A stretch of DNA of 64,000 nt from Secundilactobacillus silagincola (GTDB taxonomy: Bacteria; Bacillota; Bacilli; Lactobacillales; Lactobacillaceae), in contig NZ_BCMJ01000004.1 in the NCBI RefSeq assembly GCF_002583405.1, forward strand, positions 223,095 to 287,094, read 5' to 3'. A model generated the notes under the pieces. It did not search any database. It was not told the origin of the DNA and saw only the letters and a program-made list of their open reading frames with translations. This document shows positions 16,741 to 25,025 of this stretch, one piece after another. Position numbers and translations under genes: made by a program. Numbering within the stretch: the stretch's first letter is position 1; each line of letters starts with the position of its first letter.

Positions 16741-17136
16741 TTAAAAAGTAACACCTGACTCTAAAATAATGTTTGAAAATGGTGTCATTTCCCCGGTCCG
16801 AACAAAGGCATGAGTGTTAGCTAAGTTCTTCTTTAAATCAGAGTGAGGCATAAATGCGACTTCAACGTCTGGTAAAAGACCTTGAATTGCTTTCAATTGC
16901 TCTGGGTTTTGAGTTTTAATCTCATCAGCCAAGTAGATCTTTTGAACTTCTAATTCACTCAAAATATTCTTTAAAACATCGATAAAACTAGGTAATTGCT
17001 TAGTCAATGCTAAATCAATCTTTTTGGTCCCCATTGGTACTGGCATACCTGCATCACCAATACTGAGCCAGTCCATGTGTCCCATGCCAGCAATGACCGT
17101 TGATAGTTCAGAATTAATAACTGTTGTCTTCTTCAA
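16741..17136 (-). CDS. rbsD: D-ribose pyranase
   Basis: Interconverts the pyranose and furanose forms of D-ribose so the kinase can use it. The 131-residue protein aligns well by eye with E. coli Rbs[12 protein letters not shown], the catalytic H20 in GMGHMD, DAGMPVP near 28-34, and the C-terminal [14 protein letters not shown] start at 17136 is favoured because AAAGGA lies 8 bases upstream and the result begins like RbsD; a GTG six codons earlier lacks a ribosome site. First gene of a two-gene unit with the FucP-family permease. No ribokinase is in the window. Confidence 0.92.
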   Translation of the reverse strand: MKKTTVINSELSTVIAGMGHMDWLSIGDAGMPVPMGTKKIDLALTKQLPSFIDVLKNILSELEVQKIYLADEIKTQNPEQLKAIQGLLPDVEVAFMPHSDLKKNLANTHAFVRTGEMTPFSNIILESGVTF

Positions 17137-17286
17137 ATTAAAACATCCTTTCACAAATCCAGTGAATTATCACTAAAACGGTGTCCACTGGTAAAATAAT
17201 GGCAAAAAAATCGTAAATCGTTTTACTATCTACAAAACGCTGTAAATTAAATATCTATCAACACAAGATAAAAGGTTATCATAGAT

Positions 17287-17300
17287 TGTAACCGATTGCA
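17287..17300. promoter_or_regulatory. cre-like site upstream of rbsD
   Basis: TGTAACCGATTGCA fits the cre consensus TGTAANCGNTNNCA at every fixed position. It lies about 150 bases before the rbsD start. A LacI-family ribose repressor could bind a similar sequence, so the identity of the regulator is open. Confidence 0.6.
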
Positions 17301-17354
17301 ACGAACTTTTTTAAATGACAATAAATTAGTGGTTTTTTTCACTAATCTAGACCA

Positions 17355-17394
17355 CAAAAAGGACTTGAACCCCGATACGGATTCAAGTCCTTTT
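17355..17394 (-). terminator. Terminator of the dhaT-type gene
   Basis: Hairpin with arms AAAAGGACTTGAA and TTCAAGTCCTTTT, 30 bases downstream of the stop on the minus strand. Confidence 0.85.
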
Positions 17395-17423
17395 AGATTA
17401 ATCTACTGATTGGTTTTTATGAA

Positions 17424-18593
17424 TTACTTTTGGTCGTAAGCTTCTTGGAATAACTTAACGATATCTTCTTTAGTCCCTTTACGTGGGTTAGAGAAGGCGT
17501 TCCCATCCTTCAAAGCATTTTCAGCCATCAATTCAAAGTCTTCTGGCTTTGCACCGATTGACTTGATTGAACGTGGAATGTTGACATCGTCACACATCTG
17601 ACGCATTGCTTTGATTGCCAAGTCAGCAGCGTCACGAGTTGATAAACCATCGGTGTTTTCGCCCATGATCTTAGCTAATTCAGCAAACCGTTCTGGGCAA
17701 GCTGGGATGTTGTACTTTTCAACGATTGGTAACAGCATTGCGCAGCAAACACCATGAGGAGCATCGTATTGACCACCCAATTGGTGAGCCATAGCATGAA
17801 CGTAACCTAAGTCAGCGTTGTTGAAGGCCATACCACCAAGCATTTCGGCTTCAACCATCTTGGTACGAGCTTCAAGGTTGTGACCGTTTGAAACAGCTTC
17901 ACGGAGACTTTCTTCAACTAACTTGATAGCTTCAACACATTGGCCGTCAGTAATTTCGTTACGGTTGGTTGAAACGTATGGTTCGATAGCTTGAACGAAA
18001 GTATCCATACCAGTTGCGGCAGTTAAGCCCTTTGGTACATCTAATTCAAGCATTGGATCATTGAAGGAAACCAATGGTACGTTACGCCATGACACAACAA
18101 CGAACTTCAGCTTAGTCTCTTCGTTAGTAATTACACAGTGACGAGTCAATTCTGAAGCAGTCCCGGCAGTAGTGTTAACAGCCATCAATGGTGGTAATGG
18201 GTTTTCAAGTGTTTCGATACCAGCTAGCTTAGTGATGTCATCACCGTTAGTTAAAATGATACCAGTTCCTTTACCACAATCATGAGAAGAACCACCACCA
18301 ACAGTGATGATACTGTCACAGTCGTTGTCCAAGTAGAGTTTCTTTGAAGCTTGGATATTACGGATCTTAGGGTTTGGTTCAACACCGTCGAAAACAACGT
18401 AATCAACGCCTGCTGCATCCAAAGAAGCTAATGTTTGGGCAACTGGACCATTTTCCATGCCTTCCAAAACCTTATCAGTAACAACTAAAGGCTTCTTCAT
18501 GTTCAACATCTTGGCACGGTCACCAATCTTCTTGATAACACCTTTACCAAAGAAGTTAACACTTGGCATTAAGAAATCAAAGTTTTCCTTCAT
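17424..18593 (-). CDS. dhaT: Iron-type alcohol dehydrogenase, 1,3-propanediol dehydrogenase family
   Basis: NADH-dependent reductase expected to convert 3-hydroxypropionaldehyde or related aldehydes to diols. The 389 residues match DhaT closely: MPSVNFFGKGVI, FDGVEPNPK, VGGGSSHDCGKG near 98-108, VNTTAGTASELTRH, VVSWRN and DGNAFSNPRKG. Iron ligands by comparison with FucO/DhaT are D197, H266 and H280. The expected second ligand His is Gln201 (GMDTFVQAIEPYVS) instead; AdhE in this window keeps His there. AGGAG lies 8 bases before ATG 18593. Monocistronic with a cre-overlapped promoter. B12-dependent glycerol/diol dehydratase usually supplies its substrate and is not in the window. Confidence 0.9.
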   Translation of the reverse strand: MKENFDFLMPSVNFFGKGVIKKIGDRAKMLNMKKPLVVTDKVLEGMENGPVAQTLASLDAAGVDYVVFDGVEPNPKIRNIQASKKLYLDNDCDSIITVGGGSSHDCGKGTGIILTNGDDITKLAGIETLENPLPPLMAVNTTAGTASELTRHCVITNEETKLKFVVVSWRNVPLVSFNDPMLELDVPKGLTAATGMDTFVQAIEPYVSTNRNEITDGQCVEAIKLVEESLREAVSNGHNLEARTKMVEAEMLGGMAFNNADLGYVHAMAHQLGGQYDAPHGVCCAMLLPIVEKYNIPACPERFAELAKIMGENTDGLSTRDAADLAIKAMRQMCDDVNIPRSIKSIGAKPEDFELMAENALKDGNAFSNPRKGTKEDIVKLFQEAYDQK

Positions 18594-18640
18594 GATCTAC
18601 ACTCCTATTTTTAAATTTATATGTTACACAATTCACTTTA

Positions 18641-18677
18641 AATATAACACCAATGCAATGTAGTGTAAACGTTTGTT
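18641..18677 (-). promoter_or_regulatory. dhaT promoter with cre site over the -35
   Basis: On the minus strand, -35 TTTACA (18664-18669) and -10 TATATT (18641-18646) are 17 bases apart. TGTAAACGTTTGTT (18664-18677, plus strand) is a cre match covering the -35, predicting CcpA repression. The stretch 18678-18997 to the next gene is AT-rich with no other gene. Confidence 0.7.
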
Positions 18678-18997
18678 TTTACGCTTAGATTAATCTTAAA
18701 AATTGCCACTATTCTCTATATACTAGTAATTTAGCGTCTTTAATAGACAAACTTCACAAGTTTGCACAGATTAAAATTGGTGACTTTGACAATCCTAAAA
18801 TATATTATTTTCACAAATGATACTAAACTTTAGAACCTGTCCACCACACCTCTGATTTAATTAAAATCGATTATTCTAACTGGGAATATTTCCACTATCG
18901 TTATTTTGCATAAAAATTATCATTTATCTCTAAAATTAACAAGAATGAAACAGCTTTCAATGTTAGAATTAAGGTATTAATTATTGGAGGTAGTCAC

Positions 18998-20053
18998 ATG
19001 AAGATCAATTCGAAAGTAGCCATTTTGACCACATCTTTAGCAACTTTATTCATTTTTGGTGGTGTTTCGCAACACACGGTTGCACATGCTGCAACTTTCC
19101 AAAAGGCTTCAAGCAAAACCATTAAGTCTAAGACTAGCACAACTTACAATTATGCTAAGAAAATGCTGGCTAAAAACAAGAACGGTTTTGATTCCAATGC
19201 AGCAGCCATTTTCAGCAAAAAAGCTTACCCTGCTTCTGGTGCGGCTGATGGATACTCAGACTTTCTGTTGGGCTTAAAAGCTAATGGTTACAAGTTTACC
19301 AGTGCACAGAAATCACTGATTCGCAAAAACTTGGTGCTTAAATCAAATACTGACCCAGCCATCCTGTCTAAAGCCATTGTTGGCTTAAAGAGTATTGGTT
19401 ATAATCCAGCAAAATATCGTCCATACGGCAGTAAAAAAGACGTTAATCTTGTGGATCAGCTCTACAAATCAAAGATCAGTTCGCAAACTACCAGTACCCT
19501 TAGCCAAGTTTTGATTGCCTTATCAACAGGTAACTACAGTCGGCCAAAGAACGCAACATTCAGCAAAACCAGTTTAGCTAACAGTCTGGCCAAATTACAA
19601 CAAAGCAACAACGGTTGGGCATATGATAACAAACTTGCCGACGTTGATACGGATACTAGTGCAATGGCAGTCACTGCCTTAGCCCGAGCCAAATCATCCG
19701 CTAAAACGGTTAAAACAAGCTTGTCTAAAGGACAAGCCTTCGTAAGGTCACAGGCATCAACAAACGGTGCTTACGGCTACAACTACCTCGGAAAGACTTA
19801 TCTTAATGCTAATTCAACTGCAGAGGCCATCATTGCCTTTTCAGTAAGATCAAGTACAAACAAATACATGAACAGCGTGGCATCTCAAAAAGCACAGACC
19901 GCATCACCAATGGTTGCAATGTTGGGTTACATTAACCATGATGGTACCATCAAAGGATCTTCAAGTGCCGTATATGGTGTCGGTCAAGTTAACTTAGCAC
20001 TTGCTTCATACAAGAGTCCGCAACTGCACCGGTCAGTTTACACAATTAAATAA
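18998..20053 (+). CDS. Secreted alpha/alpha-barrel protein, intrinsic factor/transcobalamin N-domain-like
   Basis: A secreted protein of 351 residues: signal peptide to about residue 31 (VAHA), a short Ser/Lys/Thr linker, then a helical repeat domain of about 280 residues. Repeats of the prenyltransferase/squalene-cyclase superfamily are visible, for example NNGWAYDN followed by DVDTDTSAMAVTALARA, and NANSTAEAIIAFSV. The same fold forms the cobalamin-binding alpha domain of animal intrinsic factor and transcobalamin. No catalytic DDxD-type cyclase motif is evident. GGAGGT lies 6 bases before ATG 18998. It is a paralogue of the protein at 25026-25973 and lies in opposite orientation to the ECF operon. 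Function in B12 capture is inference from fold and context. Confidence 0.75.
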   Translation: MKINSKVAILTTSLATLFIFGGVSQHTVAHAATFQKASSKTIKSKTSTTYNYAKKMLAKNKNGFDSNAAAIFSKKAYPASGAADGYSDFLLGLKANGYKFTSAQKSLIRKNLVLKSNTDPAILSKAIVGLKSIGYNPAKYRPYGSKKDVNLVDQLYKSKISSQTTSTLSQVLIALSTGNYSRPKNATFSKTSLANSLAKLQQSNNGWAYDNKLADVDTDTSAMAVTALARAKSSAKTVKTSLSKGQAFVRSQASTNGAYGYNYLGKTYLNANSTAEAIIAFSVRSSTNKYMNSVASQKAQTASPMVAMLGYINHDGTIKGSSSAVYGVGQVNLALASYKSPQLHRSVYTIK

Positions 20054-20067
20054 AACAATCTAGAGTA

Positions 20068-20185
20068 TGTGACAAAACTCGGTAGATTCCAGAATTTAAC
20101 GCAAATAAGGCTTATTCCGAAAAGTTCGTCGGAATAAGCCTTATTTACGTTAAATGGCCGGAATCTGAGTTTTGGCGCATGATTA
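20068..20185. repeat. Palindromic repeat element, copy 1
   Basis: A 118-base imperfect palindrome. Terminal inverted repeats (ACAAAACTC...GAGTTTT), inner arms TTTAACGCAAATAAGGCTTA and its complement, and a short loop near 20121-20130. It shares its outer sequence with the element at 33669-33785 (opposite orientation), while the inner stem differs but still pairs. It may also end transcription of the preceding gene, though it lacks a clear T-tract. Confidence 0.75.
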
Positions 20186-20296
20186 GACTATGTTGAAGGA
20201 TTAAACAAAAGTACAGTGATACCTAATTTCGATTAACATATTAATTGTAGTACTTGCCAATTATAGACTTACGCAGTCGTTTTTTTGTCCATCCAA

Positions 20297-20875
20297 TTAT
20301 TTATTCCAAGTATCAACTGAAAAATGCCGATTTGTATAATCGATGCACGTATATTTTCCCTGAGTCAGTTGAATCTCCCAAAAAGGCTTCTCAGGGAATA
20401 AATCATGCATGATCACTCGAATCGTCCCCAGATGAGTCACCAGCGCTACCGAACTATTATCAAGTGTGTGATTGACTAATGCTCGAAAGCCCGATTTAAT
20501 CCGGTTCTCATGTTTCACGTATGGTTCAGAAGCAGGCGGTGTATAGCCAAAGGGATCAGCTAACCAACGTTCCCATTCAACCGGAAACTTGGCCTGAATT
20601 TGATCGGCATCTAAACCTTCCCATTCGCCAAATCCCCATTCATCTAAAAAATGAGCCACTTCATATTGTCGATTAGGGAAGATCAGTTCCGCTGATTGAT
20701 GGGTTCGTATGCGACTGCTGACCAGAATCTTGTCGATTGCTCGCCCCTTAAATTTAGTATGAACAAGCTCACACTGTTTTTGACCGGTTTGATTAATGGA
20801 AACATCATCCGTACCGTAGAATTTCCGTTGCACGTTGTAATCAGTTTCTCCGTGCCGAATGAAATACAGTTTCAT
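20297..20875 (-). CDS. Histidine phosphatase, CobC-like
   Basis: A phosphatase of the phosphoglycerate-mutase superfamily, 192 residues. RHGETDYN at the N-terminus carries the phospho-accepting His (residue 7); the second Arg is in SSRIRTHQSAE, and the distal His in VTHLGTIR. Size and context suggest alpha-ribazole phosphatase (CobC), which acts in the nucleotide-loop step of cobalamin salvage, but family members are hard to separate by sequence alone. ATG 20875 gives the canonical MKLYFIRHGE start; a GTG four codons earlier is possible. It follows the ECF S-component gene after about 100 bases that hold a hairpin, so read-through or a separate promoter are both possible. Confidence 0.75.
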   Translation of the reverse strand: MKLYFIRHGETDYNVQRKFYGTDDVSINQTGQKQCELVHTKFKGRAIDKILVSSRIRTHQSAELIFPNRQYEVAHFLDEWGFGEWEGLDADQIQAKFPVEWERWLADPFGYTPPASEPYVKHENRIKSGFRALVNHTLDNSSVALVTHLGTIRVIMHDLFPEKPFWEIQLTQGKYTCIDYTNRHFSVDTWNK

Positions 20876-20914
20876 AACCCTTTTCACCACCTTAATATGA
20901 GATTGCCTATTCAC

Positions 20915-20948
20915 AAAGGGCTCAATTCACCGTAGAATTGAGCCCTTT
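20915..20948. terminator. Hairpin terminator after the ECF operon
   Basis: Perfect hairpin AAAGGGCTCAATT / AATTGAGCCCTTT with a seven-base loop between the S-component gene and the phosphatase gene. The T-run is short, so termination may be partial. Confidence 0.65.
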
Positions 20949-20975
20949 AATTCGTTTAAATTATTGACCCGACAA

Positions 20976-21710
20976 CTAAAAACTTTGCCGGTCAATTTCC
21001 TGCTGGACATTAGCCAAACCGTACTTGTATTTAAATCGAATAATAATTTTATACCACGATTTGTAGAAAAAGAACAATAAAACAGCGGTGGTAATCCCAT
21101 GCGTTAGATCAAAGTAAAAGCTGGTGGCAAAAGCCGCTATGAACGTTTTGATGTTTAAAGGCTGAACATAAACCATGGCATACCAAAGGTCCATGATCCA
21201 ACCAAATAAAAAGCCATAGAAAACGCCAAGTACCGCTAAGAACTTTCGGTTATGCGCCCACTTAAAATTCCGGATCAATCCAGCGGAAATTCCCATCAAT
21301 CCCCAAGCAAACATTTGCCATGGTGTCCAAGGGCCTTGACCCAAAAATAGGTTAGAGACCAAAGCTGACGTTGAACCCACGATAAAGCCAGCCTCAGGTC
21401 CCAAAGTCAGCCCCGTCATGACCACCACGAAACTGGTGGGTTTCACGCCAGGTATCGCAGCCATGGCAACTCTCCCTAAAGCTGCAATCGTCGCCAAAAC
21501 CGCTAAAAAGACAATTTCTCTGGCCTCCGAGTTCCGAGTTTCGAAGTGCCAATAAAATGGCAGCATACTAGCCACCAGGCAGATTAGACTTAGCAAAAGG
21601 TAGTGCTGATCACCGTTAAAAAAAGTGATCCATACTAGAGCAACAATAAAGATTGCGATTGAAACAAAGTACCCACTACGGTGCTTAATTTTATCAACAA
21701 AATTATTCAA
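20976..21710 (-). CDS. cbrT: ECF transporter S component, CbrT-like (cobalamin)
   Basis: Membrane substrate-binding subunit of an energy-coupling factor importer, 244 residues with about six helices. The segment LGRVAMAAIPGVKPTSFVVV and the motif FLGQGPWTPWQMFAWGL are typical of the S-component group described as vitamin B12 specific (CbrT). Its start overlaps the ATPase gene by four bases (ATGA type), so it is the last coupled gene of the ecfT-ecfA-ecfS unit. DUF4430 and alpha/alpha proteins in the same operon fit a cobalamin substrate. Substrate is inferred, fold and role are secure. Confidence 0.82.
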   Translation of the reverse strand: MNNFVDKIKHRSGYFVSIAIFIVALVWITFFNGDQHYLLLSLICLVASMLPFYWHFETRNSEAREIVFLAVLATIAALGRVAMAAIPGVKPTSFVVVMTGLTLGPEAGFIVGSTSALVSNLFLGQGPWTPWQMFAWGLMGISAGLIRNFKWAHNRKFLAVLGVFYGFLFGWIMDLWYAMVYVQPLNIKTFIAAFATSFYFDLTHGITTAVLLFFFYKSWYKIIIRFKYKYGLANVQQEIDRQSF

Positions 21711-23365
21711 GGCGTGACCTCCCCTCGTTGAATCACTTTAGGCAGCTGATAGCGCAACATTCGGTTAACCGTGGTCGTGTAGAAAAAGTTATCCGCAAAG
21801 AATTGATGCGGCTCCGCTTGAGCAACAAGTTTGCCATCAAACAGCAACGCGCACTGAGTGGCGAACTGAGCGCTAAAATTCATATCATGGCTCACCATTA
21901 CAACGGTCAGTTCCTGTTCTACTTGCAGTTTCTCTAAAATATTACCTAATTCTTGGCGCCGAATGGGATCCAGCCCCTTCGTTGGTTCATCCATAAACAG
22001 CAACTTTGGGTTGGAAAAAAGCAATATTCCAAGAGCAATCAACTGTTGTTCACCACCACTGGCATCATACGGATTGCGGTCGGCAATGTTTTCGATTGTC
22101 AGTTTCTTGAGCATTGATTCAGCCGCCGACTCTGGATTATCCATTTTTAGCTGCTTTGCACGCTCAACAAATTCTTCACGTACCGTGTCATAGCTAAAAT
22201 AGTCGCTTGGGTTTTGAGAAAGATAGGAAACTTCCTTGTAAAACCGATCTGTATTTTTAAGCCAATAGCTCAATTTTTTACCCAGTAACTGAACCCGTCC
22301 GCGTCGTAATGACAGCAAGCCCATAATGGACTTTAATAAGGTCGTTTTCCCAGTCCCATTCTTACCAATAATGGCAAGCCAGTCTTGCTTATGAACGGTC
22401 AAATTCAAATCATTTAAGATATAATTACCGTTTTTATCATACTCAAATGCAAGGTGAGATAGTTTTGCAACAACTGGCTGTTGAGACTCATCAGCTCTGA
22501 CCTGAAGATTGCCATTCAACTTAACATGATTAGCCTGCAATACTTCGCGACCTTGAGCCACCGTTAGCGGTAGATCAGTCAACTGCAATTTATTCGGTAA
22601 GTCTTCCTGTAAGAAAAGATAGGGCACGTCTGGAATGAAACTCTTCAGATGAGAATCTTTCGAGATGCTTTTCAAGACTTCGGCTACTGACCCCTCAGCT
22701 TTCAGTTCTCCATGTTCCAGAATCCAGAGCTTATTGGAGAGTGGCAATACATCATCTAAGATATGTTCGCTCATCACAATGGCGATTCCAAGTTCATCAT
22801 GAACTCGACTCAGCAACGAAATGAATTCTTTGGTGGCAATCGGGTCCAACTGTGCCGTTGGTTCATCTAAAATCAGTAACTTGGGCCGTAAAATCAAGAC
22901 GGCCGCTAAGTTAACTAGCTGCTTTTGCCCACCAGATAGATTCTGTACGTTTTCATACAAAATATCTTGAAGACCTAAAAAACTAACTAGTTCAGCAATC
23001 CGCTGTTGAATCACATCAGTTGGAACATTGATATTTTCCAACGAGAACGCTAATTCTTGAATCACGTTATCCATCACTAATTGATCGTCAGGGTTTTGAA
23101 AAACCATGCCAATACTTTGCGCGCTTTCCCGTTTGGGTAGCTTTGAGATTGGTTGACCCTCAAAATAAATCTCACCTGTCCGTTTTCCCACCGGCCACAG
23201 TTCTGGTTTCATCTGCCGTAGCAAGGTTGTTTTACCACTACCAGAATCTCCGGCAATCGTGATAAAATCGCCAGAATTAACGTTAAGATTAATATCTGAC
23301 AGACTTTTGTGCTTTGCCAGTGAATATTCAAAATTAAAATCTACGACCTTAATAAGTTCCACCAT
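21707..23365 (-). CDS. ecfA: ECF transporter ATPase, two fused ABC domains (EcfA-EcfA')
   Basis: Energising subunit of 552 residues with two ABC ATPase domains in one chain. Domain 1: Walker A GDSGSGKTT at 39-47, signature LSGGQKQLV, Walker B LLILDEPT. Domain 2: Walker A GKNGTGKTT at about 330, signature ASGGEQQLI, Walker B LLFMDEPTKGLD. Most lactobacilli share one EcfA1/EcfA2/EcfT module among many S components; this fused ATPase next to its own EcfT and S component instead marks a dedicated (group I) transporter. ATG 23365 (MVELIKVV) is preferred: GGGAG lies 5 bases upstream. It overlaps the end of ecfT by 25 bases. Confidence 0.9.
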   Translation of the reverse strand: MVELIKVVDFNFEYSLAKHKSLSDINLNVNSGDFITIAGDSGSGKTTLLRQMKPELWPVGKRTGEIYFEGQPISKLPKRESAQSIGMVFQNPDDQLVMDNVIQELAFSLENINVPTDVIQQRIAELVSFLGLQDILYENVQNLSGGQKQLVNLAAVLILRPKLLILDEPTAQLDPIATKEFISLLSRVHDELGIAIVMSEHILDDVLPLSNKLWILEHGELKAEGSVAEVLKSISKDSHLKSFIPDVPYLFLQEDLPNKLQLTDLPLTVAQGREVLQANHVKLNGNLQVRADESQQPVVAKLSHLAFEYDKNGNYILNDLNLTVHKQDWLAIIGKNGTGKTTLLKSIMGLLSLRRGRVQLLGKKLSYWLKNTDRFYKEVSYLSQNPSDYFSYDTVREEFVERAKQLKMDNPESAAESMLKKLTIENIADRNPYDASGGEQQLIALGILLFSNPKLLFMDEPTKGLDPIRRQELGNILEKLQVEQELTVVMVSHDMNFSAQFATQCALLFDGKLVAQAEPHQFFADNFFYTTTVNRMLRYQLPKVIQRGEVTP

Positions 23366-24273
23366 AGCCACTCCCATGCTTCTAGAATTAATGGAAAACT
23401 GAACAGCAACACCACACCAAGTAGTACCAGCCAACCAGTGGGCGTCAATGCGATTGTTCCCAAACTCGGATAAACCGTCATTCGACCAATACCACGACTA
23501 GCTGCATAGAAGCAAAGCCCAGTTAATGGCAAATACCAAGCCAGTGACACAAAATCACGGGTTGAAAAACGATAGCGCTGATAGCTAGACCGTTTGCCGC
23601 TGCCATAGCCTCGAGCGCTCATGGAATCAGCTGTTTGAAGTGCATCCGTAAAAGACTGAATCAGCAAAACCTGCATCATTTTGACCACGCCAAGCCCTCT
23701 TTGGCGGCTATTTCCTTTCGTAACTGCAATCCCACGAATTTTTTGTGCTTGCGAAATATTTTTTAACCGTGAAATGAACAGGGGCACAAACCGTAACGTT
23801 ATCATGGTTAGCAACGTTAGCTTAGGCGATATTCTTGAAAATAAATACATGAACTTTTGACTGGTCAACACCTTGTTATAAGAGAGAAAAGTTAACAGCA
23901 CAATGATCAAAGATAATGCCATCATAAACCCATAAAAAATCGATTCAGCGGTAATGATGGTCCCGCCAAACGTCCAAATAACATGGGTTCCTCGATTATT
24001 GACCAAAGGATTCAAAATCATGATAAAGGCAGTCATGAACAGACTGCCTTCCAGAACCATTAGCATTTGTTTACCCGTATGTGCGACAAAATCCACACAA
24101 ATGACTAAAAGCAATTCAACCAATAAGAAGATTGGATGCAAGAAAACCATTGAACATGCAATCGTCACGACATAGTAGGTAAACATCACCCACGGATTAA
24201 GCTGCTCAAAAACAAGTGTAGAACGACTTACCCGTTCCACCCGCGGTCGCCGCTGCCTTGTGTCCATACCCAT
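23341..24273 (-). CDS. ecfT: ECF transporter transmembrane coupling protein EcfT
   Basis: The T component, 310 residues, connects the ATPases to the S component. Hydrophobic helices flank the two coupling-helix motifs: QAQKIRGI (ARG-box 1) and ADSMSARGYG (ARG-box 2). The N-terminal 20 residues are very basic. GGAG lies 10 bases before ATG 24273, inside the coding end of the DUF4430 gene (46-base overlap), so surface proteins and transporter are translated as one coupled unit. The last segment (WLVLLGVVLLFSFPLILEAWEWLWW) is a final membrane helix. Confidence 0.88.
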   Translation of the reverse strand: MGMDTRQRRPRVERVSRSTLVFEQLNPWVMFTYYVVTIACSMVFLHPIFLLVELLLVICVDFVAHTGKQMLMVLEGSLFMTAFIMILNPLVNNRGTHVIWTFGGTIITAESIFYGFMMALSLIIVLLTFLSYNKVLTSQKFMYLFSRISPKLTLLTMITLRFVPLFISRLKNISQAQKIRGIAVTKGNSRQRGLGVVKMMQVLLIQSFTDALQTADSMSARGYGSGKRSSYQRYRFSTRDFVSLAWYLPLTGLCFYAASRGIGRMTVYPSLGTIALTPTGWLVLLGVVLLFSFPLILEAWEWLWWNLLRS

Positions 24274-25004
24274 TGAACGACATCTCCACTCTTAACTTTA
24301 TAAGCACCAGCACTGTAACTGGAATAAGTGCCGTTAACACTGTAAAGCCAGCCACCACCAGCTCCACCAGAACCAGCATATTTACCATTAATCATCGTAA
24401 TGTATGCTGAACTGCCACTACCAGAGTAACCGATCTTAAAGCCTTTTTGCTTTGACAGTGTCTGCAAAACACTAAAGACTGTTGCGCCTTTTTTATACGA
24501 AATGTTGCCGGAAGCAATCACTTTATTGCCTGTGCTAATCGGGCCATAAATTTTTACGGTTACCGGTTTCGTGACACCCGTATTGGTATTTCCACTCTTA
24601 GAACTTGTTGAAGATGATTTCTTAACAGCTGGTGCTTTACCAGATTTAAGGTAACTATGCCAAATCCAGCCACTCACTTTTTTATCTGAAGATTTAACGT
24701 AAACATAGGAATAGCTCTTGTGGTTACTTTTCTTGATAGTTGCTTTTTTATACGAATAAAAGGTGGTGTGCTTATAGTTCTTTCCATAGTGGTTCACCTT
24801 CGTTAGATGACTTGTAGAATAGAAACTACCATTGGTAACGTGATACGCTTTTTTTGAAATCTTACTGTAGGATACCTTGACCACCTTGGTCGTCTTTGCG
24901 TGAGCAATCTCAGCATGATTTGAGATAACTGTAGCAGCCCCAACAAAACCAAAGACTGTCAGCATACCCACTACGGCAAATTTAATCACTTTGCTAGCTT
25001 TCAT
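24228..25004 (-). CDS. Secreted SH3-like plus DUF4430 protein (transcobalamin C-domain-like)
   Basis: 258 residues. An N-terminal signal peptide (to about residue 36, AHA) is followed by an SH3-like cell-wall-type repeat region (about 45-120; SYVYVKSSDKKVSGWIWHSY), a Ser/Thr/Asn linker, then a DUF4430 domain from about 147. The domain shows KIYGPISTGNKVI, GATVFSVLQTLSKQKG, GGWLYSVNGTYSSYSAGAY and VKSGDVVQWVWTQ. DUF4430 is the beta-domain that caps cobalamin in animal intrinsic factor/transcobalamin. The SH3-like part would hold it in the cell wall. The gene lies between the alpha/alpha-barrel gene and ecfT, overlapping the latter. Ligand is inferred from domain knowledge and context. Confidence 0.82.
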   Translation of the reverse strand: MKASKVIKFAVVGMLTVFGFVGAATVISNHAEIAHAKTTKVVKVSYSKISKKAYHVTNGSFYSTSHLTKVNHYGKNYKHTTFYSYKKATIKKSNHKSYSYVYVKSSDKKVSGWIWHSYLKSGKAPAVKKSSSTSSKSGNTNTGVTKPVTVKIYGPISTGNKVIASGNISYKKGATVFSVLQTLSKQKGFKIGYSGSGSSAYITMINGKYAGSGGAGGGWLYSVNGTYSSYSAGAYKVKSGDVVQWVWTQGSGDRGWNG

Positions 25005-25025
25005 GATGACTTCTCCTTAGACAGA

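Noticed and set aside
18998..20053. Terpene cyclase or prenyltransferase enzyme
   Set aside because: Repeats fit the fold, but the protein is secreted, lacks visible catalytic acidic motifs and sits beside B12-type transport genes.
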